Shown in pieces: positions 23,501 through 31,762 of a DNA stretch of 64,000 nucleotides (positions within the stretch are counted from its first letter, which is position 1; the number at the start of each line of letters is the position of its first letter). The notes beneath the pieces are model-generated. The model did no database searches. It was not told the origin of the DNA and saw only the letters and a program-made list of their open reading frames with translations. Position numbers and translations under genes: made by a program. The stretch is taken from positions 1 through 64,000 of the forward strand of contig NZ_JAJCLZ010000010.1 of the NCBI RefSeq assembly GCF_020559915.1. The letters run 5' to 3'. The DNA is from Ruminococcus sp. 210702-SL.1.03 (GTDB taxonomy: Bacteria; Bacillota; Clostridia; Oscillospirales; Ruminococcaceae).

Positions 23501-24857
23501 TTCATGTTGGCTATCGTGTTTCTGCCGTAGTCCGCGCCGCGCGTGAATTGCAGGTATTGACCGTTGTAGCTGACGTGCGCGTTGCACTCTACCACTGCGG
23601 GCGGGTCGTAATTGTAATAGCTGTGCTTGAAGCGCACGCTTGTGTACTTCCAAGCTCTGTTGTCCCATGTCGCTTCAAAAGCGTAGTTTGAAAAACTCAG
23701 ATCAAGCGAGTCCCAAGAGATCTCTCGGCGCACCGTTTCGCCCGTAGTGATGTCTAAGAACGTGCCTGTTATCGCGGGCAGCGAGGACATCGGCACGGTG
23801 GTGTACTTCGCCTTTTTGTTCGAGTTGGTTAGTATCAGCTGTGCTTCAGGCTCGTTTACCGAGAGCAGCAGCTCTTTGTTGCCCATGTGGAAGAGCGGTA
23901 CTTTGATCTCAAAAAGTATGCCCTCAGCCTTTAGCTTAAAGACTTTTGATTCGGCGATAACTTTTAGCTCTACATATATGCCGACTTCCATATAGTAGCC
24001 GCCGACCGCAGTCTTGTACACGTTATTGTACTGCGAGTAGGGTTTTACGGCGTGGTACTGCGCATAGCCGTAAATGTCGAGGTACGCGCCTACCTCCATG
24101 CCCATGCCTACCTCGCCCAGTCTTTGCAGACCGAAGAACGAAATAGTCATTCTGCCCTCAAGTCCCGTCTTTATGCCGATGTAGCCGCACATCGAGAAAT
24201 CGAAGCTGTATCTGTTGTCGCCGTCGAGGTCGTTTTTGTAGCTGCGAAATTCCTTTGTGGAGGAGTTGCCTGCTATGCCGACCTGCGTAGCGTCAAGCAC
24301 CGAGAATTTCGTGCTCATGCCCGCCGCGAAGTTTACCTTGATAACGTAGTTTAGGTCGAGGTTTATGTCAAATACCGTTATCGGCTCTATAAGCGGTATT
24401 TTCGATTTGAAAAGCGGTATCTCGCAAAGCTGTATGTAGTCGCCCTGGCTTTCGAGCATCTCTTTCATCTGCGCTACCAGCGAGTTCTGGTCGTTTTCCT
24501 CTTCGCTGTTCATCATGTCGGTTATCTCTTTCGAGATGTCGCGCCACTTTTCGTTCTTCTTGTTGGTAGAGCATACCAGTACTTTGAACTCTATATCCGT
24601 CTGCGAGTAGATGTTTACAGCGTAGTCAAATTCCAGTTGGCTCTTTTTGAAAAGCTTGAATTTGAAAGATTTGTAGCCTTGCAGCGAAATGTTCAGGTAC
24701 TCTGTTATGCTTATCGAAGCGTTTATTTTCAGTTTGTTCTTTACAGTGCCGCTGTAAGAGAATGTAAATCTGATAGCGCACCAGTTGTTCGGGTCGGGTA
24801 TGCGGAAATTCTCGTTCTCCGCTTCAGCAATGGTAACTTCTACTTTCAGATTTTTTT
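20524..24857 (-). pseudogene. C-terminal part of a giant InlB-repeat surface protein, out of frame with its N terminus
   Basis: From the A7 run near 24851 down to 20524 the minus strand keeps one open frame of about 1,440 codons. There is no ribosome site or signal peptide at its upstream end. The first ATG (24516) lies well inside a conserved-looking beta-rich domain, and in-frame residues continue upstream to the A7 run (AEKNLKVEVTIAEAENENFR). So it is the continuation of the gene starting at 26663, shifted by one base. It contains a beta-rich region and then many InlB-type/Listeria-Bacteroides repeats (for example YTITLDPNGGTAGSYTEYEF and ALIYELDGKIIKSERKHFGD). It ends without a sortase motif. 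It may be expressed by slippage at the A run or be a true frameshift. Confidence 0.75.
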
Positions 24858-26663
24858 CAGCTTCTGCGAAAGGTCGAAAAGGCTGTCGTCTTTCAGCCGC
24901 GCGCCCTGCGTGAAATCGGTGAGCGCGGGGTCGTCGGCGGCGTAGTTTGCCAGCAGGCTCTCTCCGCCAAGCTCGTTCTTTACGCTTTCGCTGTCCGCCA
25001 GCAGCGCCGCCATCATCATGTTTATCTGGTCAGCGCCCTCGCTCATGTAAAGTTCGTCCGCCATAGCTTCGGGGTCGAAATCGTCGGCGAGAATGGCGTT
25101 CGTCATGTCTTTCTTGAAGCTGATGTCAACGTTGTCGAAAACGTCCTCAGGCTCGCTGTCCTCGAACGATATAACGTAGTCATCGCCGCTGGGGGCAGTA
25201 TCCAGCACGTTTATAAAGCGCGAATTTTCGTCAACCTTTTCAGTGCCGTCGCCCAAGCAAAGGGTGTCCTTCGCTTTGATGTCCTTTTCAACGAAGTAGT
25301 CCGCGTCAACTATGTATTCGCTGTTCTCTTTCTTTTCCTTGAAATGGGCGGAGTCAACGTACTTTATGCCGGAATCCATATCGAGTATCATGCTCTCGGG
25401 CTTGAAAATGCGGAATGTGTACTCGGTAACGCTGTCCTCTAAGTCGCGGAAAGTCACCCAGTCGCTGCGGGTAACGCGGTAAAGTCCGCCTTCGGTGTAA
25501 TCCTGCTCGGGCACTACCGTGTACTCATTTCCCGAAGCGGAAACGCTGAAACTCTCGGGCATTTCGCCCGAAATAGCCTCGATGTCCACCGCGCTTAGCA
25601 GGTTGTCGGAGGAGATAGGCGTATTGCTGACCAGCGTGAAAGCGAAGTCTGCGGCGCAGTCCTCTTCGTAATAAGTGGTTCGCGGTTCGACTTCGATGTC
25701 GTTTTCCACCTCGCCGAAATCCGCGTAAAGCGTTATGTCGTTCTCAAGAGCGGTGTCCTCAAAAAATTCCTGCGTGTGCTCGGGGTCGGTGTACCAGCCC
25801 TTAAAGGTCTTGCCAGCCATGTAAGACTGCGGCAGCAGGTCGGGCGTTTCACCCTTTACCACCGTAACAGGCTCTACCGCCGAGCCATCGGTAACGAAGC
25901 TTATCGTGATAGTTTCGGTGTCGTCCAGCAGGGGAGTGCTCGCAACGCGCGCTTTGATGACCTGCTTCTGACCGTTTATTTCTACTTCGCGGGTAAGCTC
26001 GAGCGTGCCGTCGGGCAGGGGATCGCTGAGCTCGTCGGCGCTTACGGGTATCTCCGCCGCCGCGAAGCTTAGGCACATCGCCGCGCACATGAAGAGCGAG
26101 AGCATACGCCTGCCCTGCTTTTTCTTAACGCCTATCGCAATGAGCGCCGCGCCCGACATGAGTGCGAAGCTAAGCCAAACGTAAGCCGCGCCGCTGCCCG
26201 TGCTCGGGTTTGTGTCGGCGGGTGCAGCCGCCTGCGAAGAGGTGGTCTGGCTGCTTGAAGCGGGCGTGCTGCTGTCCGCCGCGGAAGAGCTGTCGGGCGA
26301 TGAGCTGTCTGCTGATGACGAACTGTCGTCCGTGCCGCTGTCGGGAATATCGGCAGTCACCTTATTGGAGAAGCTTTCGCCCGTCTGAACGGCTGCACGG
26401 TCTAGCGCAAGGCTGCCGCTTTGCAAGGTCATGCCCTCGGGCAGGAATATCTCGGTAGAGATGTCCGCCAAGCCGCCGTCATTTTGCACATCTAGCGTTA
26501 TCTCGGCGGCGTCGCCCGCAGAGTAAGCCGCGCTGTCGGTAGTAAGCTTAGCGGACACCCCGTCGGAGTCGGCAGCGTAAGCCGCAGCGCTCATGGCGCA
26601 GGAGAGTGCGAAAAAAGCCGCAAGCCCCGCAAGAGCCGTTCGGTTTCTGAGTTTGGTTTTCAT
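24846..26663 (-). CDS. N-terminal part of the InlB-repeat surface protein (frameshifted at an A7 run)
   Basis: This frame gives 605 residues. After a signal peptide (1-30) comes an Ig-like domain (AKLTTDSAAYSAGDAAEITLD) and a Ser/Asp/Ala linker. Next is NPSTG with a hydrophobic span and a KKKQGRR tail at about 152-188, exactly like a C-terminal sorting signal. The frame then continues with a second signal-like stretch (MLSLFMCAAMCLSFAAAEIPVSADE), an InlB-type repeat (TFKGWYTDPEHTQEFFED) and beta-rich domains. It stops at 24846, four codons after AAAAAAA (24857-24851), where a -1 shift would join a further 1,440 codons. The start has GGGGG upstream and a perfect promoter. The full product would be about 2,045 residues. 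Confidence 0.8.
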   Translation of the reverse strand: MKTKLRNRTALAGLAAFFALSCAMSAAAYAADSDGVSAKLTTDSAAYSAGDAAEITLDVQNDGGLADISTEIFLPEGMTLQSGSLALDRAAVQTGESFSNKVTADIPDSGTDDSSSSADSSSPDSSSAADSSTPASSSQTTSSQAAAPADTNPSTGSGAAYVWLSFALMSGAALIAIGVKKKQGRRMLSLFMCAAMCLSFAAAEIPVSADELSDPLPDGTLELTREVEINGQKQVIKARVASTPLLDDTETITISFVTDGSAVEPVTVVKGETPDLLPQSYMAGKTFKGWYTDPEHTQEFFEDTALENDITLYADFGEVENDIEVEPRTTYYEEDCAADFAFTLVSNTPISSDNLLSAVDIEAISGEMPESFSVSASGNEYTVVPEQDYTEGGLYRVTRSDWVTFRDLEDSVTEYTFRIFKPESMILDMDSGIKYVDSAHFKEKKENSEYIVDADYFVEKDIKAKDTLCLGDGTEKVDENSRFINVLDTAPSGDDYVISFEDSEPEDVFDNVDISFKKDMTNAILADDFDPEAMADELYMSEGADQINMMMAALLADSESVKNELGGESLLANYAADDPALTDFTQGARLKDDSLFDLSQKLKKI

Positions 26664-26825
26664 AAAATTACCCCCTTTTTGTGGAAATTCCTCTATATCA
26701 TTTTATTGATACCATAAATAATGCCTTCCGCCGCGTGAAAATATACATTTATAATAGGGCACATCTCAGCGGGCATATACAACAAAGATTGGCATGAATT
26801 TGGCATATAACTCTATGTTCATTCA

Positions 26826-26854
26826 ATTATAACATGGCACAGTGCGTTTGTCAA
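26826..26854 (-). promoter_or_regulatory. Promoter of the giant surface-protein gene
   Basis: TTGACA (26854-26849) and TATAAT (26831-26826) on the minus strand are 17 bp apart. The predicted 5' leader is about 155 nt long and contains the repeated element TATGCC, but I recognise no riboswitch in it. Confidence 0.88.
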
Positions 26855-26913
26855 TAGATTTTTTATAAAAATTTAACATTATTGACTATTGGTAAGGAAG
26901 AAGTATTGGCAAT

Positions 26914-26948
26914 AAAAAACGCACGATCGCGTCGTGGCGAGCCGTGCG
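26914..26948 (-). terminator. Second intrinsic terminator downstream of the tRNA genes
   Basis: CGCACG and CGTGCG (26920-26948) form a 6-bp stem with a large loop. On the minus strand TTTTTT follows (26919-26914). It lies about 70 bp beyond the main tRNA terminator. The rest of 26664-27065 holds only the surface-protein promoter and leader; I see no gene in it. Confidence 0.6.
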
Positions 26949-27016
26949 GTATGATATGATGTTTTAATTTGAATGTGGGGGGATCTCGGCGCTCTTTTCA
27001 GCATATCTGCACAAAT

Positions 27017-27055
27017 AAAAAAACTCGCAAACCGTTCTTTTGCACGATCTGCGAG
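27017..27055 (-). terminator. Terminator of the tRNA-Ser pair
   Basis: A 12-bp stem (27024-27035 with 27044-27055, two G-U pairs) and an 8-nt loop are followed on the minus strand by TTTTTTT. It begins about 10 bp after the CCA end of tRNA-Ser(GCU). Confidence 0.9.
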
Positions 27056-27065
27056 ATATAATACT

Positions 27066-27155
27066 TGGCGCGGATTGAGAGATTTGAACTCTCGCGCCGG
27101 TTTCCCGACCTACTCCCTTAGCAGGGGAGCCCCTTCACCACTTGGGTAAATCCGC
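27066..27155 (-). tRNA. tRNA-Ser (anticodon GCU)
   Basis: On the minus strand a 90-nt cloverleaf starts GCGGATT, pairs with AATCCGC, has the anticodon loop CUGCUAA, a long variable arm typical of serine tRNAs, a GTTCAAATC T loop, and an encoded GCCA end. It decodes AGC/AGU. Confidence 0.95.
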
Positions 27156-27162
27156 AAAAATA

Positions 27163-27251
27163 TGGCGGACAGGGTGGGATTCGAACCCACGGTACGTTGC
27201 CGTATCACCGGTTTTCAAGACCGGCTCCTTAAACCACTCGGACACCTGTCC
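27163..27251 (-). tRNA. tRNA-Ser (anticodon UGA)
   Basis: An 89-nt minus-strand cloverleaf starts GGACAGG and pairs with CCTGTCC. The anticodon loop is CUUGAAA (UGA), the variable arm is long, and GCCA is encoded. It lies 7 bp upstream of tRNA-Ser(GCU), in one transcript. It decodes UCN codons. Confidence 0.95.
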
Positions 27252-27408
27252 TTGCTGTCCTTGTGAAGTCTTGGCTTGCGCCTTAACGACTAGTATATTT
27301 TATCATATTTTTCTCCGCTTGTCAAGCATATTCGCTTCGATTTTTCTCATATGTTCGATATTTGTACAATCTGCATAATTTAAATATACAAAATCTGTAC
27401 TAATGCAC

Positions 27409-27444
27409 AAAAAAGCAGCGTCCTCCATTTCGAAAAAACGCCGC
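27409..27444 (-). terminator. Terminator after the P-type ATPase gene
   Basis: GCGGCGT and ACGCTGC (27415-27444) form a 7-bp stem, followed on the minus strand by TTTTTTG. It lies just after the ATPase stop. The rest of 27252-27454 is AT-rich with no gene. Confidence 0.8.
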
Positions 27445-27454
27445 AATTCATGTC

Positions 27455-29545
27455 TTATTTTTCGCTGTCTTTCAGCGGGGTCATGCTCTTCGCACATATC
27501 GCCATCGTCGATGCGTTGTGCAAAAGCGCCGACCACGATGGAGCAAGCAGCCCCAAAGCTCCGCACGCAAGCAACACAGAGTTGAACCACAGGATGAATC
27601 TGTAATTGCTGTTTATGCGCGCCATTAAGGCTTCGCTCAGCCTGCGTATCCGCGCAAGCTCTGTCAGGTCTGCTCCGCGCAGCGTTATGTCCGCCGTTTC
27701 GCGCGCGATGTCCGATGCGTCGCTCATCGCTGCTGATACGTTCGCCGCCGCCAGCGCAGGCGCGTCGTTTATGCCGTCGCCTACCATTATCACGCGGTGA
27801 CCCTCTTCTTTCAGCCGCTCTACCCAACTGTGCTTGTCCTCGGGCAATACCTGCGCACGGTAGCTCGTTATGCCAAGCTTCTCAGCCGTTATCTCGGCCG
27901 CCTTCGCGCTGTCGCCTGTGAGCATTACTATGTTCTCGATGCCGCTTTCTTTCAGCAGCTCTATCGCCCGCTTCGCTTCCGCGCGCGGCGGGTCGCTTAT
28001 GCAGAGCGCGCCCGTCAGCTTTCCGCCGACCGCTAGGTATACTACCGAGCAGGCGCCCGACTTTTCGTCTATCTCGCGCTGCTGGTCTTCCGTTATCTCA
28101 ACGCCCTCGTCCTCGCAGATAAAATGCTTGCTGCCGATGACCGCGGGCTTTCCGTGCAGCGTGGTGGATATTCCGTGCGCCACTATATACTGCACCTCCG
28201 CGTGTTCCTCGGCATGGTCTATGCCCCGTGCCGCTGCGCCTTTTACTATCGCTCGCGCAACGCTGTGCGGGAAGTGCTCTTCCAGACAAGCCGCTATTTT
28301 CAGCGTGTTCTCCTCTGAATAGTCGCCCAGCGCTATCACTTTTTCAAGCACCGGCTCGGCGTTCGTAAGTGTGCCCGTTTTGTCGAAAACTATCGAATCC
28401 GCTATTGCAAATTCTTCCAGATATTTTCCGCCCTTTATCGTAATGTCGCAGTCGGCCGCCTGCTTTATCGCAGAGATGACAGCTATCGGCGTTGAAAGCT
28501 TTATCGCGCAGGAGTAGTCCACCATCAGCACCGATACCGCCTTGGTGACGTTCCTCGTCAGCGCAAGCGTCAGTATAAAGCCTAGGAAGCTGTACGGCAC
28601 TATGCTGTCCGCCAGCCGCTCCGCCTTGCTCTGTACGCCCGCTTTTAGGTTCTCAGAGTTGTCGATAAGCTCGATTATCCTGCTGATCTTAGTGTCCGAT
28701 GAAAGGCTGCGTACTTTTATCACGATAGAGCCTTCCTCAATCACCGTACCCGCGAATACGCTGCTTCCCGCCGACTTCATTACCGCCAGCGGCTCGCCTG
28801 TCATAGAGGCTTCGTTGACGTATGCTTCGCCGTCTGTAACTTCGCCGTCTACGGGTATCACGCTGCCAGTGCGTACTCTTATGCAGTCGCCCGCTTTCAG
28901 CTCGCTCATTGGTATCAGCAGGTCGGATTCGTCGCCCTCGCCCGCAAGCCATACTTTGTCAGCCTTTATAGCTAAGCTGTCGGTCAGCGCGGCTTTAGTC
29001 CTCGTGCGGGTGTAATCCTCAAGCAGCGCGGATACCGAGAGCAGGAACATTACCGTGCCCGCCGTGTTGTAATTCTTCTGCGCCAGACAAGCGCCGATGC
29101 TCGCGCCGTCTAGCACCTCTACCGTAAGCTTGCCGTCGAAAAGCGTGCTTATCCCGCGCGCTATGTATTTCAGACCGCTGTAGATTATCAGCGCCTTGCT
29201 TATCGGCGAGGGCAGCAGAGCCTTTTTCACATACCTGTCCGCGATGAGCTTTATCAGGTCTGATTTAAAAGTCCTGTCAATCTCTTTTACGTCGCAGCCG
29301 CTGGGTGATACAGGCTCGAGAGCGGCGGGCACAAGCTCCCGCACGAACTGCAATGCCTTTTCGCGGCAGCCTTTTTTGTACGTCAGCAGTATGCCGCCGT
29401 TTTCACAATGCGCCTCGCAGTCCAGCACCCATTCGTTTTTCAGCGCGTACTGCTCTATGGCCGCTTCGGCGGACTTTTCAAAAGCGTCAGCTCCGCCGCG
29501 CAGCCTTATTCTTCCCGGCGCGTCGTAAACAATTTTCGCTCTCAT
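27455..29545 (-). CDS. P1B-type metal-transporting ATPase with a non-CPx metal site
   Basis: A 696-residue heavy-metal-type P-ATPase. A short N-terminal HMA-like region (YDAPGRIRLRGG) lacks a CxxC motif. The actuator domain has EASMTGEP and the phosphorylation site is DKTGTLTN. The nucleotide domain has the HP dipeptide (HFPHSVA), and the hinge is VGDGINDAPAL. In the metal-site helix the usual CPC is replaced by DYSCAIKLSTP (Ser-Cys-Ala). This departs from copper and zinc exporters and recalls CtpC-like pumps, for which manganese or iron has been proposed; specificity here is inference. The start codon overlaps the DUF6110 stop (TAATG), so the two are coupled. Confidence 0.9.
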   Translation of the reverse strand: MRAKIVYDAPGRIRLRGGADAFEKSAEAAIEQYALKNEWVLDCEAHCENGGILLTYKKGCREKALQFVRELVPAALEPVSPSGCDVKEIDRTFKSDLIKLIADRYVKKALLPSPISKALIIYSGLKYIARGISTLFDGKLTVEVLDGASIGACLAQKNYNTAGTVMFLLSVSALLEDYTRTRTKAALTDSLAIKADKVWLAGEGDESDLLIPMSELKAGDCIRVRTGSVIPVDGEVTDGEAYVNEASMTGEPLAVMKSAGSSVFAGTVIEEGSIVIKVRSLSSDTKISRIIELIDNSENLKAGVQSKAERLADSIVPYSFLGFILTLALTRNVTKAVSVLMVDYSCAIKLSTPIAVISAIKQAADCDITIKGGKYLEEFAIADSIVFDKTGTLTNAEPVLEKVIALGDYSEENTLKIAACLEEHFPHSVARAIVKGAAARGIDHAEEHAEVQYIVAHGISTTLHGKPAVIGSKHFICEDEGVEITEDQQREIDEKSGACSVVYLAVGGKLTGALCISDPPRAEAKRAIELLKESGIENIVMLTGDSAKAAEITAEKLGITSYRAQVLPEDKHSWVERLKEEGHRVIMVGDGINDAPALAAANVSAAMSDASDIARETADITLRGADLTELARIRRLSEALMARINSNYRFILWFNSVLLACGALGLLAPSWSALLHNASTMAICAKSMTPLKDSEK

Positions 29546-29805
29546 TATTCAGCCGCTTCTTTTCCTTCGTCGGCTTCCTCGTGCAGGCCTGCCTCTACCT
29601 TAGCGTCGTAGCAGATGTCGGAAGCTTCGTCCTTCATGTTGCGCAGAGTTTCCTGAGCGTCGCTCTTGAGCTTCATGCCCTTAGCGATACCGGTAACAGC
29701 CAGCTCGCGGGTCTTCTTTGCCTTTACTATCTTCTTGCCGATAACGAGGGCAGCCGCGCCGCCTACTGCGTACCAAAGCTTCTCATTTTTCAGACATTTT
29801 AACAT
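29545..29805 (-). CDS. DUF6110-like small protein coupled to the P-type ATPase
   Basis: An 86-residue protein with one hydrophobic segment near the N terminus (YAVGGAAALVIGKKIVKAKKT) and a charged, acidic helical C terminus. Similar small proteins (DUF6110) sit directly upstream of this class of P-type ATPase in other Firmicutes, so it is probably a membrane partner or regulator of the pump. It is the first gene of a two-gene operon with a perfect promoter at 29895-29923. No cysteine or histidine cluster is apparent except one Cys in DICYDAK. Confidence 0.75.
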   Translation of the reverse strand: MLKCLKNEKLWYAVGGAAALVIGKKIVKAKKTRELAVTGIAKGMKLKSDAQETLRNMKDEASDICYDAKVEAGLHEEADEGKEAAE

Positions 29806-29894
29806 AATTATTACCTCCGCAAATTTTGTCTATTTCGGTCGATTTGTCTGACCGTATTTTTTGCCGCATATGTTTACACGGCATTTACAAATAT

Positions 29895-29923
29895 ATTATA
29901 CCGCCAAACTCGGAATTTGTCAA
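29895..29923 (-). promoter_or_regulatory. Promoter of the DUF6110-ATPase operon
   Basis: On the minus strand TTGACA (29923-29918) and TATAAT (29900-29895) are 17 bp apart. The 301-bp gap 29806-30106 is otherwise filled by this promoter, the palindrome at 29966-29985 and the divergent promoter at 30008-30036. Confidence 0.9.
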
Positions 29924-29965
29924 TAGATGTCAAAAAACGCTAAGAAAAGATAATTCTTTAGTCAA

Positions 29966-29985
29966 AAGTTTACCTGAGTAAACTT
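29966..29985. promoter_or_regulatory. Perfect palindrome AAGTTTACCTGAGTAAACTT between divergent promoters
   Basis: Two perfect 8-bp arms flank CTGA. The site lies 43 bp upstream of the ATPase operon -35 and 23 bp upstream of the -35 of the rightward gene. It is too short and lacks a T-run for a terminator, so an operator is most likely. Its form resembles DtxR/MntR-family sites, which would suit a metal pump. That family link is inference. Confidence 0.55.
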
Positions 29986-30007
29986 AGCAAAATGCGTCTT
30001 TTAGGGC

Positions 30008-30036
30008 TTGAAATCGCGTATGAAATATGTTATAAT
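30008..30036 (+). promoter_or_regulatory. Promoter of the zinc-ribbon gene
   Basis: TTGAAA (30008-30013) and TATAAT (30031-30036) are 17 bp apart with an extended TG motif. The start codon is about 65 bp downstream. Confidence 0.85.
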
Positions 30037-30106
30037 GTGAATATGAGATGAATTGTGCATAATAATAGACTTTTGTCATATTTTCACCGAAAGGAGCGTG
30101 TATCAC

Positions 30107-31315
30107 ATGGAATTTATCGAGATAAAATGCCGCAACTGCGGTGCGTATATCAAGGCTCACGAGGGCGATACCCGCCTTGCCTGCCGCTTCTGAGGGGCGC
30201 AGTACGTCCTGCGGCAGACCGAGGAAGAGAAAGCCGTGCGCAATATCGACTTCGGCGGGCGGGGAGCGCTTTTCCGTTCGTTCGTGCCGCCGAATTGGCG
30301 CTGGCAGGTCTTTGAGGATAATTCCTGCTCGTTCAGCGCGGCGGTGACTTACGGACTTGTCCTGCGCCGCCCGCCGCAAAATGAGCAGACTGCCGAGCTG
30401 CGCTTTTACCCATTCGCCTACTACAAAGATTACGCACAGGGCACTATGGTTACCGCGCCGGGCGTTTTCGGTCAGAAGGCGAGCGATTATTTCCTCGACG
30501 GCTGGTCGGGGCTGCGCTACCGCAAGCTCGTCAAGCCGCAGCAGTACGCTTACGAAAGGCTCACGGCGGTATACGGCAGGCTCGACGACATTCGCGTTAT
30601 ACCTTTAGATAATGCGCCCCTAGCCCGGCGCGCGCAGGATTTCGCTCAGCAGACTTCGCAAAAGCTCGGAAAGCCCGCGCAGGTATCTCCGCACAAATTC
30701 AAGATAACTTTCAGCCAAGGCGGCGCGCAGTTCAGCGGCTTTTTCGCGACGATATTCTGCTGCCTGCCCGTTAGCCAACAACAGCAGCGCGGCGGCGGAT
30801 TTTTAGATATGCTCTCGGGGTTCGGAATGGGGCTTATGCCGCTCACGCAGAAAAAGGGCGAGCCTGACTGGGGCAGGGCTTTTGACATAATGCTCATCTC
30901 GCGCGGCTGCGATGAGGCGGAGATGGAGCGCATTTTCGAGCGCTTCACGGCTGAGATACAGTACGGCCCGCTCTACTTCGCGCTGGAACAGCAGGAGCTT
31001 CAAAACGTCGCGCAGATAGAGCAGAACGGCGCTGCGCAGCGTCAGCAGATGGCTATAAACGCATCTCAGCGCGTTTCGCAGACCCTCTCGCAGACGAGCG
31101 ACATTGTAAATTCCGCCTGCGCCGACCACGCCCGCGCCGTTGACCGCATGATAGATAATTCCACGCAGGGCATACGCGGCGTGGATAATTTTACCGACTC
31201 GAGCGGTACGCGCTATGAAGCCGACGTTCGCTACGACCACATCTACCGCAGGGGAGATACTTTCGTCGGCAGTACCGACGGCGGGCTTGAGCTTGCCCCG
31301 ACTGGGAAGAGCTGA
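30107..31315 (+). pseudogene. Zinc-ribbon protein with an in-frame TGA replacing the fourth zinc cysteine
   Basis: An ATG at 30107 with AAAGGAG upstream opens a 402-codon frame that is interrupted only by TGA at 30191-30193 (codon 29). Before it come CRNCGAYIKAHEGDTRLACRF; after it GAQYVLRQTEEE. The pattern C-x2-C...C-x2-C-GxxY of an N-terminal zinc ribbon demands Cys at the TGA, one base from TGC. The remaining 373 residues have no recognised domain. They include a hydrophobic, Gln/Gly-rich middle (TIFCCLPVSQQQQRGGGF) and a helical C terminus. The downstream ATG at 30236 lacks a ribosome site. Options are a nonsense mutation, a sequencing error, or selenocysteine. No convincing SECIS is seen: a 5-bp stem follows but its loop lacks GGU. 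Confidence 0.7.
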
Positions 31316-31369
31316 AACGCGGCTGATAGTCTGTCACAGAATTTTCAGATAAAAAATTTGCTCGGGGGC

Positions 31370-31398
31370 TTGAAAAATCTTTTGATATGGGTTATAAT
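31370..31398 (+). promoter_or_regulatory. Promoter of the DUF1858 gene
   Basis: TTGAAA (31370-31375) and TATAAT (31393-31398) are separated by 17 bp, about 45 bp before the start codon. Confidence 0.82.
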
Positions 31399-31447
31399 AG
31401 GAGTTAAGAGGTATACATTATGTATCCTCGAGAGGAGTTGAATTTTC

Positions 31448-31651
31448 ATGAATTTTAAAGTTACAGAAGATACCATTATCGGCGACATCATGGACGCTGA
31501 TGAAACTACTGCGGAATATTTTCTCGAAATGGGTATGCACTGCCTTTTCTGCCCATCGTCGCGCGGCGAGACCGTAGCGCAGGCTTGCGAGGTACACGGC
31601 GTAGACCCTAAGGAGCTTATCGCAAAGCTCAACGCGCATTTTGCAGGCTGA
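31448..31651 (+). CDS. DUF1858 domain protein
   Basis: A 67-residue single-domain protein. It has the DUF1858 pattern: MNFKVTEDTIIGDIMD at the start, then the MGMHCLFCPSSRGETVAQAC segment with two Cys separated by two residues, and a C-terminal helix. The family is small, cytoplasmic, and often linked to hybrid-cluster or iron-sulfur proteins. Its role is unknown. The ATG is preceded by AGAGGAG. It is a monocistronic unit between its own promoter and a terminator at 31706-31742. Confidence 0.88.
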   Translation: MNFKVTEDTIIGDIMDADETTAEYFLEMGMHCLFCPSSRGETVAQACEVHGVDPKELIAKLNAHFAG

Positions 31652-31705
31652 TCTTAGTACAGCACAGCCGGTGCGCGTATCGCAAAGTCAGATTTGCAGA
31701 TCATA

Positions 31706-31742
31706 CGGAGGCGCTTGATAAATTAGGCGTCTCCGCATTTTT
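31706..31742 (+). terminator. Terminator after the DUF1858 gene
   Basis: CGGAGGCGC (31706-31714) pairs with GCGTCTCCG (31727-31735), followed by CATTTTTAT. Confidence 0.85.
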
Positions 31743-31762
31743 ATAGATTGGAAAGATCATTG

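Noticed and set aside
24846-24860. Classical -1 programmed frameshift heptamer
   Set aside because: In the zero frame the codons are CTG AAA AAA ATC, so the X_XXY_YYZ phase is not satisfied; slippage on the A run or an indel is more likely.
30194-30220. SECIS element after the TGA
   Set aside because: A CGCAG/CTGCG stem exists but its loop TACGTC lacks the GGU-type features of bacterial SECIS; too weak to claim selenocysteine.
30107-31315. General reassignment of TGA to Cys or Trp
   Set aside because: TGA is used as a normal stop by cas2, the MoxR gene and others in the window.
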